From: CAWBUW01 sp963792075
GTDB taxonomy: Bacteria > Chloroflexota > Anaerolineae > Anaerolineales > UBA4823
DNA length: 64,000 nt
NCBI GenBank assembly: GCA_963792075.1
Contig: CAWBUW010000007.1
Coordinates: 806,001 to 870,000 of the forward strand
Direction of reading: 5' to 3'
Every line of letters begins with the position of its first letter. The first letter of the stretch is position 1. Below are positions 52,890 to 61,606 of the stretch, piece by piece. Both the position numbers and the translations under genes were made by a program. The notes beneath the pieces are model-generated. The model was not told where the DNA came from, searched no databases, and saw only the letters and a program-made list of their open reading frames with translations.

Positions 52890-55583
52890 CTACTGTGTGT
52901 TTTCTGATTTAGGATAATGTTCTTCTACACGCAGCAAAGCGCCATAATCCAGTGCCCACACCGCCCTGGCTCCGCCCAGCTCGTTCTTGGGCTGAAACAC
53001 AAGACTGCGCTGCTTCATGCGGGTCTGCGCGGCATATCGTAGGCTGGATTGGTGTAAGATCGGCCGCTCGATGGCGTAAAGAAAGCCAATCTGCGCAAGA
53101 CCGGCGTTGTTCCAGGCAATCACACTGCCAGGGGCCTTTTCTCCGCCTGGCTGGCGATAATCCAACCCGGCGCCCGTCAACACTTCTAAAAGGGCACGGA
53201 GCTGTACATGCTTCAACCCGGCCACGAAGTCAGCCAGATGGAAAGGATCCTCCGCCAGTTCAGACGCATTTTCCACCAGCGCCGATCGCATTTCTGTTCC
53301 TATCCGGAAGGTTTCAGCCATGCGCTTCACCTGTACCGCCAGGTCATCTTCTACCGGGGCGACACCGCCTCCCAACAATTCCACCTGCAAATCATCTTCC
53401 GGTTCCAGCCGCAATCCCCCCAGGCGCAGCGTATGCGTCGCGCTCTGATATGCTGCCGAGAGGGTTACCTTTTCACCGTTGACCCATGCCAGCACCTGTT
53501 CCACGGGTTGTACCGCATGACAAACCAGAGTCCACAACCTCTGCGCCGGCAGCAGCCCGGCTTCCCCCTGGGCGGCATGGAGATGGATACGCCGCCCCGG
53601 AGGCAGGTGAGACTCTTTTCCATCCAGGCCCATCTCCCCTGTTTCGATCACGGTCAGTGCGTATTCACCCTGGGCATAGGCCTGGCTCTCGCCATCATCC
53701 TCATATAATTCGAAGCGGTTCGCCGCGCCAGGGAAAATGTGCACTTCCAGCTCGTCTGGGTTTTGAATCCCCCCCCAGCCAACTTCCGGGGCTAGTGGGA
53801 TAATTGCACCTTCTCTGGCAAAAACCGGGATATCCACCAGCTTCCCGTAGATCGCATACCAGCAGCCCCCTTCATACGTGCGCCCATCGAAGAAGCCATA
53901 CCACTTTTCCCTTTCGCCCGGCAGCCAGACCACCTGGCGAGCCATACGTGTGTCAGGGTCAGCGGGGGAAGTGAACGGCGCAGCCAGTAACTCCGTACCA
54001 AACGTGTACACGTTTGGACTGGCATAGGCTTCTTCGCACTTAGGCTCCAGGTGATACAGAGGGCGTACCAATGGCAGCCCTTCGCGGTGATCCTTCCAGG
54101 CCATGCTGTATAAATACGGGATCATCCGGTGACGCAGCCGTAGGGCATCACCGGCGGCTTGCTCCACATTGGCGTCAAACCCCCAGGGCCGCCGGTCCTG
54201 ATATACATTTTTCGTCGAGTGCAGACGTAGAATTGGGCTGAACACGCCGTACTGCACCCAGCGTGTATACAGCTCGCCATCTTCCATCCCACCCTGGTGC
54301 CCGCCGATATCATGACTCCACCAGGAATACCCCACGTTGGCTGCCGTCGCCGTCATATAGGGTTGGAATGCCAGGGAGTCCCAGGTCACCATTGTATCCC
54401 CCGAAAAACCAATCGGATAGCGGTGGTTGCCCAGGCCCCCCCAACGACTGAAAAGGAATGGTCGCTTGATGGGGTCTCGCCCAGCATCCAGGTAATGGAG
54501 GTGGTTGATCCACCATAACAAGTTCAGGCCTGCCAGGCGAGTGGAGTTGCCCTGCTGCCAGTCCATCCACCAGAAATCCACCCCTCCTGCCTCATACGGA
54601 TGGTGCAGATGTTCAAAATACGCCTGGGCAAAAACCGGGTCCTCGATGTCGAAGCGGACCGGCTGCTGGCTGGCAGGATCGATCCCCATCGCACTTGCCA
54701 TTTGTGGGTACATTTCTTCGTGCGGCCAGATCCCCTCTGATGGGTGCAGGTTTAAGCCCGTCTTCAAGCCCAGCTCATGCAAGGAACGGATGAAACCCGG
54801 TGGGTCTGGGAAGAGCTTCCGGTTCCAGGTGTACCCGGTCCAGCCGCTGCAGCCATTACCTGTTGTGGTAAGATGCCAGTCCATATCAATAATGCACACC
54901 CCCAAGGGCACACCATGCTGGCGGAACTCTTGCATCAAGTTCCCCAATTCTTCTGCCGAATACCCCCAAAAACGACTCCACCAGTTGCCCAGCGCCCAAC
55001 GTGGCACCAGGCCAGGTTTGCCTGCCACGCTGTAAAACTCGGTCATGCCCTGGCGATAATCTTTCCCGTAAACCATGAAATAGAGATCCAGCCCGCCTGG
55101 CTGGCGTTCCGTCAGCCAGCCATTTTCATCAAATACCAGCGAGCGCGAATCATCGATCACCGTCCAGCCGCGCTTGCTCAACAGGCCTGGCTCGAGCGCA
55201 ACCGCTCCATCTGCCATATCCAATGTACGGGTGGTTCCTAACAGGTTTTCTTTCTGCTCCATCCCATAACGCCATCGCGCCGGCGTGCCCAGCATTTCGA
55301 TGAAAAGTGATGCTTCGCTGAAAGCCTGTCCTTCCGCATAATGCAACTGCAGTGCGTCTGTCTGGATGACCAACTCCCCGGCCTCGTGCGCCACCCGGAA
55401 TGTTGGCACGGGCTGCCGGCGCAGTAGAAACACCTGAGAAGGGCGATCCTCGAAGATCCCCTGCGCCTGGTATTCCATCCGGATCAGTCGCGCGCTCAAC
55501 ACCGTAAAACGCGCCTGGCCTGATTGCACCACAGCTTCAGGTGCAGGTTTTGGTTGTGTATTGAACTGGTAATGTGTTGTCAT
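52890..55583 (-). CDS. glycoside hydrolase family 31 (alpha-glucosidase/alpha-xylosidase type)
   Basis: This 897-residue protein has an N-terminal beta-sandwich and a GH31 barrel. Barrel motifs are MDWHLTTTGNGCSGWTGY, the nucleophile Asp in VDFWWMDWQQG, the acid/base Asp in GFSGDTMVTWDSL, and GYSWWSHDIGGHQGG. C-terminal beta domains follow, then an extra ~200-residue tail. No signal peptide is seen, so it probably acts on imported oligosaccharides. WWMDWQQG rather than WxDMNE is a recognised variant in the broader family. ATG 55583 has a weak GAG six bases upstream; TTG 55589 is in frame. The specific linkage is not determinable. Confidence 0.9.
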   Translation of the reverse strand: MTTHYQFNTQPKPAPEAVVQSGQARFTVLSARLIRMEYQAQGIFEDRPSQVFLLRRQPVPTFRVAHEAGELVIQTDALQLHYAEGQAFSEASLFIEMLGTPARWRYGMEQKENLLGTTRTLDMADGAVALEPGLLSKRGWTVIDDSRSLVFDENGWLTERQPGGLDLYFMVYGKDYRQGMTEFYSVAGKPGLVPRWALGNWWSRFWGYSAEELGNLMQEFRQHGVPLGVCIIDMDWHLTTTGNGCSGWTGYTWNRKLFPDPPGFIRSLHELGLKTGLNLHPSEGIWPHEEMYPQMASAMGIDPASQQPVRFDIEDPVFAQAYFEHLHHPYEAGGVDFWWMDWQQGNSTRLAGLNLLWWINHLHYLDAGRDPIKRPFLFSRWGGLGNHRYPIGFSGDTMVTWDSLAFQPYMTATAANVGYSWWSHDIGGHQGGMEDGELYTRWVQYGVFSPILRLHSTKNVYQDRRPWGFDANVEQAAGDALRLRHRMIPYLYSMAWKDHREGLPLVRPLYHLEPKCEEAYASPNVYTFGTELLAAPFTSPADPDTRMARQVVWLPGEREKWYGFFDGRTYEGGCWYAIYGKLVDIPVFAREGAIIPLAPEVGWGGIQNPDELEVHIFPGAANRFELYEDDGESQAYAQGEYALTVIETGEMGLDGKESHLPPGRRIHLHAAQGEAGLLPAQRLWTLVCHAVQPVEQVLAWVNGEKVTLSAAYQSATHTLRLGGLRLEPEDDLQVELLGGGVAPVEDDLAVQVKRMAETFRIGTEMRSALVENASELAEDPFHLADFVAGLKHVQLRALLEVLTGAGLDYRQPGGEKAPGSVIAWNNAGLAQIGFLYAIERPILHQSSLRYAAQTRMKQRSLVFQPKNELGGARAVWALDYGALLRVEEHYPKSENTQ

Positions 55584-55665
55584 TGCCAACTCGTCGATGT
55601 AAGGATTACTGGAATCCCAGCTTCAAGTATTTCTCGGCAGACACACCCCTTCCAGCCCAAAAATA

Positions 55666-55866
55666 CTACTCCAACTTCTCGAACACCTGTAGAAATTTCT
55701 CATTCTCCATGTGTTCGAATATCTCTTCAATGGCTGCATCCACGATCAAATCCACTGTATGTTCAACTTCTTGATCATTATTGGCGTCCCAATGGATTCC
55801 CATTTTGCTGGCGAGCATACGAAAATAGTGTACCAGGTAATCTTTGGCTTGTTCACGTTTTTTCAT
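55666..55866 (-). CDS. small acidic hypothetical protein (66 aa)
   Basis: I do not recognise the family. From ATG 55866 (GGAGG seven bases upstream) it encodes a mostly helical protein: KKREQAKDYLVHYFRMLA, then WDANNDQEVEHTVDLIVDAA and IEEIFEHMENEKFLQVFEKL. It is rich in Glu/Asp with aromatic heptad-like positions and no membrane span or cysteine. It is upstream of GH31 on the same strand with an 82-base gap. A -10-like TATACT lies at 55943-55938. Confidence 0.62.
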   Translation of the reverse strand: MKKREQAKDYLVHYFRMLASKMGIHWDANNDQEVEHTVDLIVDAAIEEIFEHMENEKFLQVFEKLE

Positions 55867-55937
55867 AACACCGCCTCCAGGAAAAAACAAGCAGAAATAA
55901 CCACTACGCTGCCCACTTTTAGAACAATGTTCATCTC

Positions 55938-55943
55938 AGTATA
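55938..55943 (-). promoter_or_regulatory. -10 candidate for the small-protein/GH31/GH36 unit
   Basis: TATACT on the minus strand lies about 72 bases before ATG 55866. No -35 is clear. It is the only promoter-like element between the hairpin at 55991 and the small gene. Confidence 0.35.
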
Positions 55944-55990
55944 GCATAATTTTGATCGTTACTCAGCCCAGCCGCCATAATTTTAAGGAA

Positions 55991-56033
55991 GGTGGTTCGG
56001 CAAGCTGCGTAAAGCGCAGCTTGCCGAACCACC
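55991..56033 (-). terminator. 19-base-pair hairpin after the phosphoesterase gene
   Basis: GGTGGTTCGGCAAGCTGCG (55991-56009) pairs perfectly with 56015-56033 around TAAAG. It starts six bases past the stop at 56039. Only a weak T-rich stretch follows. Confidence 0.65.
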
Positions 56034-56038
56034 TGATT

Positions 56039-57130
56039 TCAATCGAAATCAACCACGATCAACTCTGGCTGACAATACAGGCGCACAGGCGGCGAGGCTG
56101 CTCCCAATCCCGCCGAAACGAATAAGTGCGTTTTATGGATCAGAAAATGCCCTTGTACAAAACGCCGGCCGTAAACCGAAGGGACAATCACCGGTCCAAA
56201 CCCCGGCAAACGAAATTGCCCTCCGTGGAAATGCCCGCCAAACACGGCTTGCGGCTGCGCCGGGCTTGCCGCCAGCCGGTAGATATTATCTGGCGTGTGC
56301 GTTAGCACGAACAGTGCCTCATCCGCTCTGGTATGCCATTCCTCCAAGGGCGCCGCGTCGCCCCAGGGAAGCTCATCTCCTGCAAGCGCCAACGCCGGGT
56401 GCCCCTCCACGCGTACAACCTTCCCGCCGATGAAAGTCACCCCCATCCGTTCCATTGTTGCGGTCACTTCCTCCGGTGCCTTTGAACCATCATGGTTGCC
56501 CAAGATTGCGAACACCCCCAACCGGGCTTGCAATCCGCCCAGGGCTGACGGCAGCAGGTTCACATCGGCTTTAGAGGTCATGAAATCGCCCGTAATCACC
56601 ACCAGGTCAGGCATTTCTGCTGAAGTGCGCTTTACGACCTCTTGATAATAATCCAACGGCAGTTGGTCAGTGACATGAAAATCTGTCAGGTGGACCACCC
56701 GCAATCCCGGTCCTGCCCAACCCGGCAGCGTCACTCGATAGCGGCTGACGATCAAGTCGGTGGTTGTCACCGCGTGCAGGAATCCACTTTTTTTGCCCTC
56801 AACCAGGGCTGGGGTGCTTTGCAGCCGCTGCCGCAGAAGAACCTGGATCAGCTCACTCATCCCTGTGGCGACCAATACTCCCAGGGGTATGAGCCACCCC
56901 CGCCATCCAAACCACTCTTGAGCATAAAACCCATAGACCCCGAAACCCACTACGCTCAAGGTGAATACTGTCAGGGTTAAAGCTTTGCGAAGACCCATCA
57001 GGCGCATCCGTACCAAAGGCTGGTTCAAAACCACCGCAAAGAAGGCCAATCCCGCCCACAAAGATACAACTACCAATCCTATGTGCACTGCCAGCCTGAC
57101 CAGAGTGAAGTCGTAGGTAAATAATAACAT
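56039..57130 (-). CDS. membrane-anchored metallophosphoesterase (YkuE-like)
   Basis: The 363-residue protein has three or four N-terminal membrane helices (to about residue 105) and a calcineurin-like domain with all metal motifs in order: HLTDFHV, VITGDFM, ILGNHDGS, VLTHTPD and GGHFHGG. Family members include YkuE-type phosphodiesterases acting on lipids or nucleotides; the substrate is open. ATG 57130 is chosen because TACAAT on the minus strand (57142-57137) ends six bases before it; the intervening AGGAGA is too close to act as a ribosome site. An in-frame start at 57217 overlaps the divergent GH3 gene. Confidence 0.87.
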   Translation of the reverse strand: MLLFTYDFTLVRLAVHIGLVVVSLWAGLAFFAVVLNQPLVRMRLMGLRKALTLTVFTLSVVGFGVYGFYAQEWFGWRGWLIPLGVLVATGMSELIQVLLRQRLQSTPALVEGKKSGFLHAVTTTDLIVSRYRVTLPGWAGPGLRVVHLTDFHVTDQLPLDYYQEVVKRTSAEMPDLVVITGDFMTSKADVNLLPSALGGLQARLGVFAILGNHDGSKAPEEVTATMERMGVTFIGGKVVRVEGHPALALAGDELPWGDAAPLEEWHTRADEALFVLTHTPDNIYRLAASPAQPQAVFGGHFHGGQFRLPGFGPVIVPSVYGRRFVQGHFLIHKTHLFVSAGLGAASPPVRLYCQPELIVVDFD

Positions 57131-57136
57131 TCTCCT

Positions 57137-57142
57137 ATTGTA
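57137..57142 (-). promoter_or_regulatory. -10 box of the phosphoesterase gene
   Basis: TACAAT on the minus strand, six bases before ATG 57130, fits the leaderless pattern seen at other genes in the window. Confidence 0.4.
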
Positions 57143-57203
57143 CCAAGTCTGGAATGTGCTAAACTTAATCAAATGAACCCTGATTCCATTTTCTGGAGCT
57201 CCC

Positions 57204-59348
57204 ATGCCACTTTCCACTGCTTACCTCATCCGAGAGCCTGTTGAACAAAGAGTCCAAGACCTGTTAGGAAAAATGACCTTGCTGGAAAAAGTGGGTCAGC
57301 TCAACCAGGTCAGCAGTTTTGATGAGCCTTCACGAGCCCTGCTGAAGCAGGGCTTGATCGGTTCCATCCTCAACCTGCCTTCTGCCATCCCTTTGCCCAA
57401 CCCTGGTCCGGCCGTTGTGATCGAAGCCTCCAATGCCATCCAACGTATGGCAGTTACCGAAACCCGCCTGGGCATTCCTCTGCTGTTTGGACGTGATGTA
57501 ATCCATGGTTTCCGCACGATCTTTCCTATCCCGCTGGCACAAGCCGCATCGTGGAACCCCGCGGCCGTAGAACGCGGCGCAGCCATCGCTGCTGACGAGG
57601 CCACATCTCAGGGTGTCAAGTGGACCTTCGCTCCCATGCTCGATATAGCCCGCGATCCACGCTGGGGGCGCGTGGCCGAAGGTGCCGGCGAAGACCCCTA
57701 CCTGTGCTCTGCCATGGCCGGCGCGTATGTACACGGCTTCCAGGGCGACGACCTCTCTGATCCCCAGCGTTTGCTGGCTTGTGCCAAGCATTTTGTCGGA
57801 TACGGCGGCGCAGTGGGCGGAAGGGATTACGAATCCGTAGACATGTCCACACGCACGCTGAGCGATGTGTACTTACCTCCCTTCCGCACTGCGGTAGACC
57901 AGGGCGTGGCTACCTTGATGGCCGCCTTCCACGACTTGAATGGCATCCCCATGTCCGCCAACCGCGACTTGCTCACCGACATGCTGCGCTCTGAGTGGGG
58001 TTTTAAGGGCTTCGTCGTCTCTGACTGGCGCTCGATTGGCGAGCTGGTCGAGCATGGCGTCGTCACGGACCTGGCAGGCGCAGCCGAAGCAGGCCTGTTC
58101 GCAGGGATAGATATGGATATGGTCGCAGCCGCTTACCGGCTGCACCTGCCCGAGCTGGTCGAAAAAGGGCATGTGCGAGAGGAACAAATCGATGAGGCCG
58201 TACGCCGTATTCTGCGCCTTAAATATTTGGCCGGCCTGTTCGACAATCCATACACGGATCCGGCACGCCACAAAACCACGCTGCTCAAGCCGGAATACCG
58301 CCAGGCTGCCCGTCAATTTGCCCAACAGACGATTGTCTTACTTAAGAACGAGAAGCTGCTGCCGATTAACTCGCGTTTCAAAAAAATTGCATTCGTTGGC
58401 CCCTTCATTAATTCCCGCGCGGAGCTGCTTGGAGCCTGGAGCATGGATGGCCGTGCCGAGGATGTCACTCCCATTTCCCAGGCGGTTAGAGAAGTGGCGC
58501 CGAAAGGCTGCGAACTGTTTTTCGCGGACCAGGTGGATGAAGCACTGCGCCTTGCTCAGCATGTAGACCTGGTGGTTGCCGTCATCGGTGAACACCCCTC
58601 CCGTTCAGGTGAAAATCATAATGTAGCTGACCTCAGCCTGCCATCTGGCCAGCGTCAATTCGTTGAGGCGCTGGCAGAATTGGGTGTGCCCCTGGCATTA
58701 GTCGTTCTCGCGGGCCGACCGCTGGCAATCACCCGCGAGGCTCGCCTGGCGAATGCCTTGCTCTATGCCTGGCATCCTGGTTCCGAGGGCGGCTACGCCC
58801 TCGCTGACCTGCTCTTTGGCCTGGCTTCCCCCTCCGCCCGCCTGCCCATCACGCTGCCGCGACACACCGGCCAGGTACCCATCTACTATGCGCAAAAACC
58901 ATCCGGCCGCCCTCTGGGTACCTCCCCCGAATTTCGCACGCGTTACAATGATCTGGACACCTCCCCGCTCTATCCCTTCGGGTATGGTCTGGGGTATACC
59001 ACATTTGCCTACAGCAACCTGGCAATCTCCGAGCCACATATGATCGGCCAAAACGAGATCAGCGTTGATCTCACCAACCAGGGTCCACTTCCTGGCATCG
59101 AGACTGTGCAGTTATATTTGCGTGACGTACATGCCTCGGTTACTCGCCCGGTGAAAGAGCTAAAAGGATTCCAACGCGTCGAGCTGAAGCCTGGAGAGAC
59201 CCGTCGCATTACCTTCAACCTGCGCACCCCTGACCTGGTATTCACCGGTCACAACGACCTGACACGCGTGGAATCCGGTGAATTCCGCCTGTGGCTTGGC
59301 TCCAACTCGTCCGAAGGCGTCAGTGGCAGTTTTGTCTTGGATGTTTAG
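57204..59348 (+). CDS. glycoside hydrolase family 3 beta-glucosidase
   Basis: The 714-residue enzyme has a GH3 barrel (GIPLLFGRDVIHGFRTIFPIPL, KWTFAPMLDIARDPRWGR, CAKHFVGYG) with the nucleophile Asp in GFVVSDWRSIGEL. A GH3_C domain has the HPSRSGENHNVADL acid/base region, and a C-terminal fibronectin-like domain has GLGYTTFAYSN and PVKELKGFQRVELKPGE. No signal peptide is evident, so it probably acts in the cytoplasm on beta-glucosides or beta-xylosides. ATG 57204 has GGAG six bases upstream. It diverges from the phosphoesterase gene and converges with pgm. Confidence 0.94.
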   Translation: MPLSTAYLIREPVEQRVQDLLGKMTLLEKVGQLNQVSSFDEPSRALLKQGLIGSILNLPSAIPLPNPGPAVVIEASNAIQRMAVTETRLGIPLLFGRDVIHGFRTIFPIPLAQAASWNPAAVERGAAIAADEATSQGVKWTFAPMLDIARDPRWGRVAEGAGEDPYLCSAMAGAYVHGFQGDDLSDPQRLLACAKHFVGYGGAVGGRDYESVDMSTRTLSDVYLPPFRTAVDQGVATLMAAFHDLNGIPMSANRDLLTDMLRSEWGFKGFVVSDWRSIGELVEHGVVTDLAGAAEAGLFAGIDMDMVAAAYRLHLPELVEKGHVREEQIDEAVRRILRLKYLAGLFDNPYTDPARHKTTLLKPEYRQAARQFAQQTIVLLKNEKLLPINSRFKKIAFVGPFINSRAELLGAWSMDGRAEDVTPISQAVREVAPKGCELFFADQVDEALRLAQHVDLVVAVIGEHPSRSGENHNVADLSLPSGQRQFVEALAELGVPLALVVLAGRPLAITREARLANALLYAWHPGSEGGYALADLLFGLASPSARLPITLPRHTGQVPIYYAQKPSGRPLGTSPEFRTRYNDLDTSPLYPFGYGLGYTTFAYSNLAISEPHMIGQNEISVDLTNQGPLPGIETVQLYLRDVHASVTRPVKELKGFQRVELKPGETRRITFNLRTPDLVFTGHNDLTRVESGEFRLWLGSNSSEGVSGSFVLDV

Positions 59349-59351
59349 GTC

Positions 59352-61004
59352 TCACACGCCCGCAGCCTTGAAGGCATCCGCCACAATCGCTTGCGCTTCC
59401 TCCTGGATCTGGTTCAGGTGATCTTTGCCCTTAAAGCTTTCGGCATAGATCTTATACACATTCTCGGTTCCGGAAGGCCGCGCCGCGAACCAACCGTTTT
59501 CGGTCACTACCTTCAAGCCGCCGATTGCTGCACCGTTGCACGGCGCGTGAGTCAGCCGTGATGTGATCTTCTCACCCGCCAGTGTCTGCGCCTGCACCAT
59601 CTCGGGGGACAGGCTGCCCAGAACCTTCTTCTGAGCCGGGTTGGCGGGAGCATCCATGCGCTCGTAAGCCGAGGCACCGAACTCCGCTTCCAGGTCCTGG
59701 TAATGTTCGCCAGGGTCACGCCCCGTCACAGCCAGGATTTCAGCAGCCAACAGGTTCAGCAGGATGCCGTCTTTATCCGTCGTCCAGACCGTGCCATCCT
59801 TGCGTAAGAACGAGGCTCCCGCGCTCTCTTCACCCCCAAAGCCCATGCTGCCGCTGACCAACCCGTCCACAAAGAACTTGAAGCCCACCGGCACTTCGCA
59901 CAGTTTCCGGCCCAGTTTCGCAGCTACACGGTCGATCATAGAGCTGGAGACCAGCGTCTTGCCCACCGCTACCTCCGCACCCCAACCTGGCCGGTGTGTG
60001 AACAGGTATTGGATAGCTGTGGCCAGGTAATGGTTCGGGTTCATCAATCCCACCGAGCGCGTCACGATCCCATGCCGGTCGCTGTCCGGGTCATTCCCAA
60101 ACGCAATATCGAAACGGTCTTTCAATCCGATCAAGCTGGCCATGGCATACGGTGACGAGCAGTCCATACGGATCTTGCCATCATAGTCTACGGTCATAAA
60201 ACTGAAGGTGGGGTCAACATATCGGTTCACCACCTCAAGCTGCAGCCCGTAGCGCTCGGCAACCGGCGCCCAGTACGCCACCGCCGCGCCGCCCATTGGG
60301 TCCACGCCGATCTTCAGCCCGGCAGCCGCGATCTTTCCCATCTCGATCACATTGCCCAGGTCAGCCACATACGGTGTAATAAAATCATATTCGTGCACCA
60401 GCTCGCTCTTCATTGCTTTTTCATAAGGCTGGCGCTTCACCCCTTGCAATCCCTGCTCCAGAAGCTGGTTCGCCCGGTCCTGGATCGTCCTGGTCGTTCC
60501 AGCATCTGCGGGTCCCCCCGACGGTGGGTTGTACTTAAACCCGCCATCCTCTGGAGGGTTGTGCGATGGGGTGATCACCACCCCATCTGCCAGCCCGCTT
60601 TTTCGCCTGCGGTTATAGCTCAAGATGGCGTGCGAAATCACCGGCGTGGGGGTATAGCCCAATCCAGCCTGGATCATCACCGTCATCCCGTTCGCAGCCA
60701 GAACCTCCACCGCGGTGCGCAGTGCAGGTTCTGAAAGTGCATGCGTGTCCATCCCGATGTAAAGCGGCCCCGTATAACCTTGCCCCTGGCGGTATTCGCA
60801 TAAAGCCTGGCTTATCGCCAGGATGTGCGCCTCGTTGAAACTGCCTTTCGTCGAAGAACCCCGGTGCCCGGAGGTGCCGAAAGCCACCCGCTGCTCGCTA
60901 TTTGCCGGGTCTGGGCTTTGCGTGTAATATGCCGTCACGAGGCGAGGAACATTGACCAACATCTCTTTGGGGGCTATCTTCCCCGCGAATGGATGTGCAC
61001 ACAT
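59352..61004 (-). CDS. pgm: phosphoglucomutase (alpha-D-glucose phosphate-specific)
   Basis: The 550-residue protein matches the Escherichia coli Pgm type in length and motifs. These are FGTSGHRGSSTKGSFNEAH, the phospho-Ser loop VITPSHNPPEDGGFKYNPP, metal-binding DPDSDRHG, the sugar loop GGEESAGASF and the phosphate-binding ARPSGTENVYKIYAE. It interconverts glucose-1-phosphate and glucose-6-phosphate, linking the nearby glycosidases to glycolysis or polymer synthesis. GGAGG lies seven bases before ATG 61004. Its 3' end is three bases from the convergent GH3 stop. Confidence 0.97.
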   Translation of the reverse strand: MCAHPFAGKIAPKEMLVNVPRLVTAYYTQSPDPANSEQRVAFGTSGHRGSSTKGSFNEAHILAISQALCEYRQGQGYTGPLYIGMDTHALSEPALRTAVEVLAANGMTVMIQAGLGYTPTPVISHAILSYNRRRKSGLADGVVITPSHNPPEDGGFKYNPPSGGPADAGTTRTIQDRANQLLEQGLQGVKRQPYEKAMKSELVHEYDFITPYVADLGNVIEMGKIAAAGLKIGVDPMGGAAVAYWAPVAERYGLQLEVVNRYVDPTFSFMTVDYDGKIRMDCSSPYAMASLIGLKDRFDIAFGNDPDSDRHGIVTRSVGLMNPNHYLATAIQYLFTHRPGWGAEVAVGKTLVSSSMIDRVAAKLGRKLCEVPVGFKFFVDGLVSGSMGFGGEESAGASFLRKDGTVWTTDKDGILLNLLAAEILAVTGRDPGEHYQDLEAEFGASAYERMDAPANPAQKKVLGSLSPEMVQAQTLAGEKITSRLTHAPCNGAAIGGLKVVTENGWFAARPSGTENVYKIYAESFKGKDHLNQIQEEAQAIVADAFKAAGV

Positions 61005-61113
61005 ATTGAATCCTCCACTTGTGAATTTTAATGCCTGTGACAGGATGGCTAATTTGAATTCAGTGACTCGTATTAATGATTTTACTATACTCTGGGAGCA
61101 CTAAAAGGTAGGC

Positions 61114-61119
61114 TATAAT
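61114..61119 (+). promoter_or_regulatory. -10 box of the ferredoxin-AOR 3 operon
   Basis: TATAAT lies about 88 bases before the ferredoxin start; no -35 is evident. Nothing else is recognisable in the ~200-base gap to pgm. Confidence 0.45.
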
Positions 61120-61206
61120 TAGGTCTTGCCAGCCTCTATTCAGGCTGATCGAAACACTCCACTTCCCAAGTTATTGAGAAATTACTCTTGATCCTAGGAG
61201 AATGGT

Positions 61207-61596
61207 ATGCGACTTTATGTAGACAGTGCCAGGTGCTCTGGGTGCCGAGCGTGCCTGGTCGCTTGCTCGCTCAACCTGTTCGAAGAGACCAACCCTAAAA
61301 AAGCAGCCTTGCTGCTGCTGCCCAGGTTCCCCGCGCCGGGTGTGTATGAGATGAAAGTCTGTACCCAGTGCGGTGAATGTGCGGAAGCGTGCCCCACCGA
61401 AGCGATTGTCAAAAACGAGCGTGGTATTTATCACGTTGATGCGGAGCTGTGCAACCTGTGTGAGGCTTGCGTTTCCGCTTGCCCTGAAAGCGTGATGTTC
61501 GTCCGCCCGGAACTTGCGGATCACGCCTGGAAGTGCGATTTGTGTGCTGACTGCGTGAGTGTGTGCGGCACCAGCGCCTTGTGGATTGCGAATTAG
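61207..61596 (+). CDS. four-cluster ferredoxin-like protein, AOR partner
   Basis: The 129-residue protein has four consecutive CxxCxxCxxxC sites: CSGCRACLVAC, CTQCGECAEACP, CNLCEACVSACP and CDLCADCVSVCG. No Cys is lost, so four [4Fe-4S] clusters are expected. The stop is 11 bases before AOR 3, and such polyferredoxins commonly accompany AOR genes as electron acceptors. ATG 61207 has AGGAG upstream. It has no signal or membrane segment. Confidence 0.92.
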   Translation: MRLYVDSARCSGCRACLVACSLNLFEETNPKKAALLLLPRFPAPGVYEMKVCTQCGECAEACPTEAIVKNERGIYHVDAELCNLCEACVSACPESVMFVRPELADHAWKCDLCADCVSVCGTSALWIAN

Positions 61597-61606
61597 GAGG
61601 AGTGGT

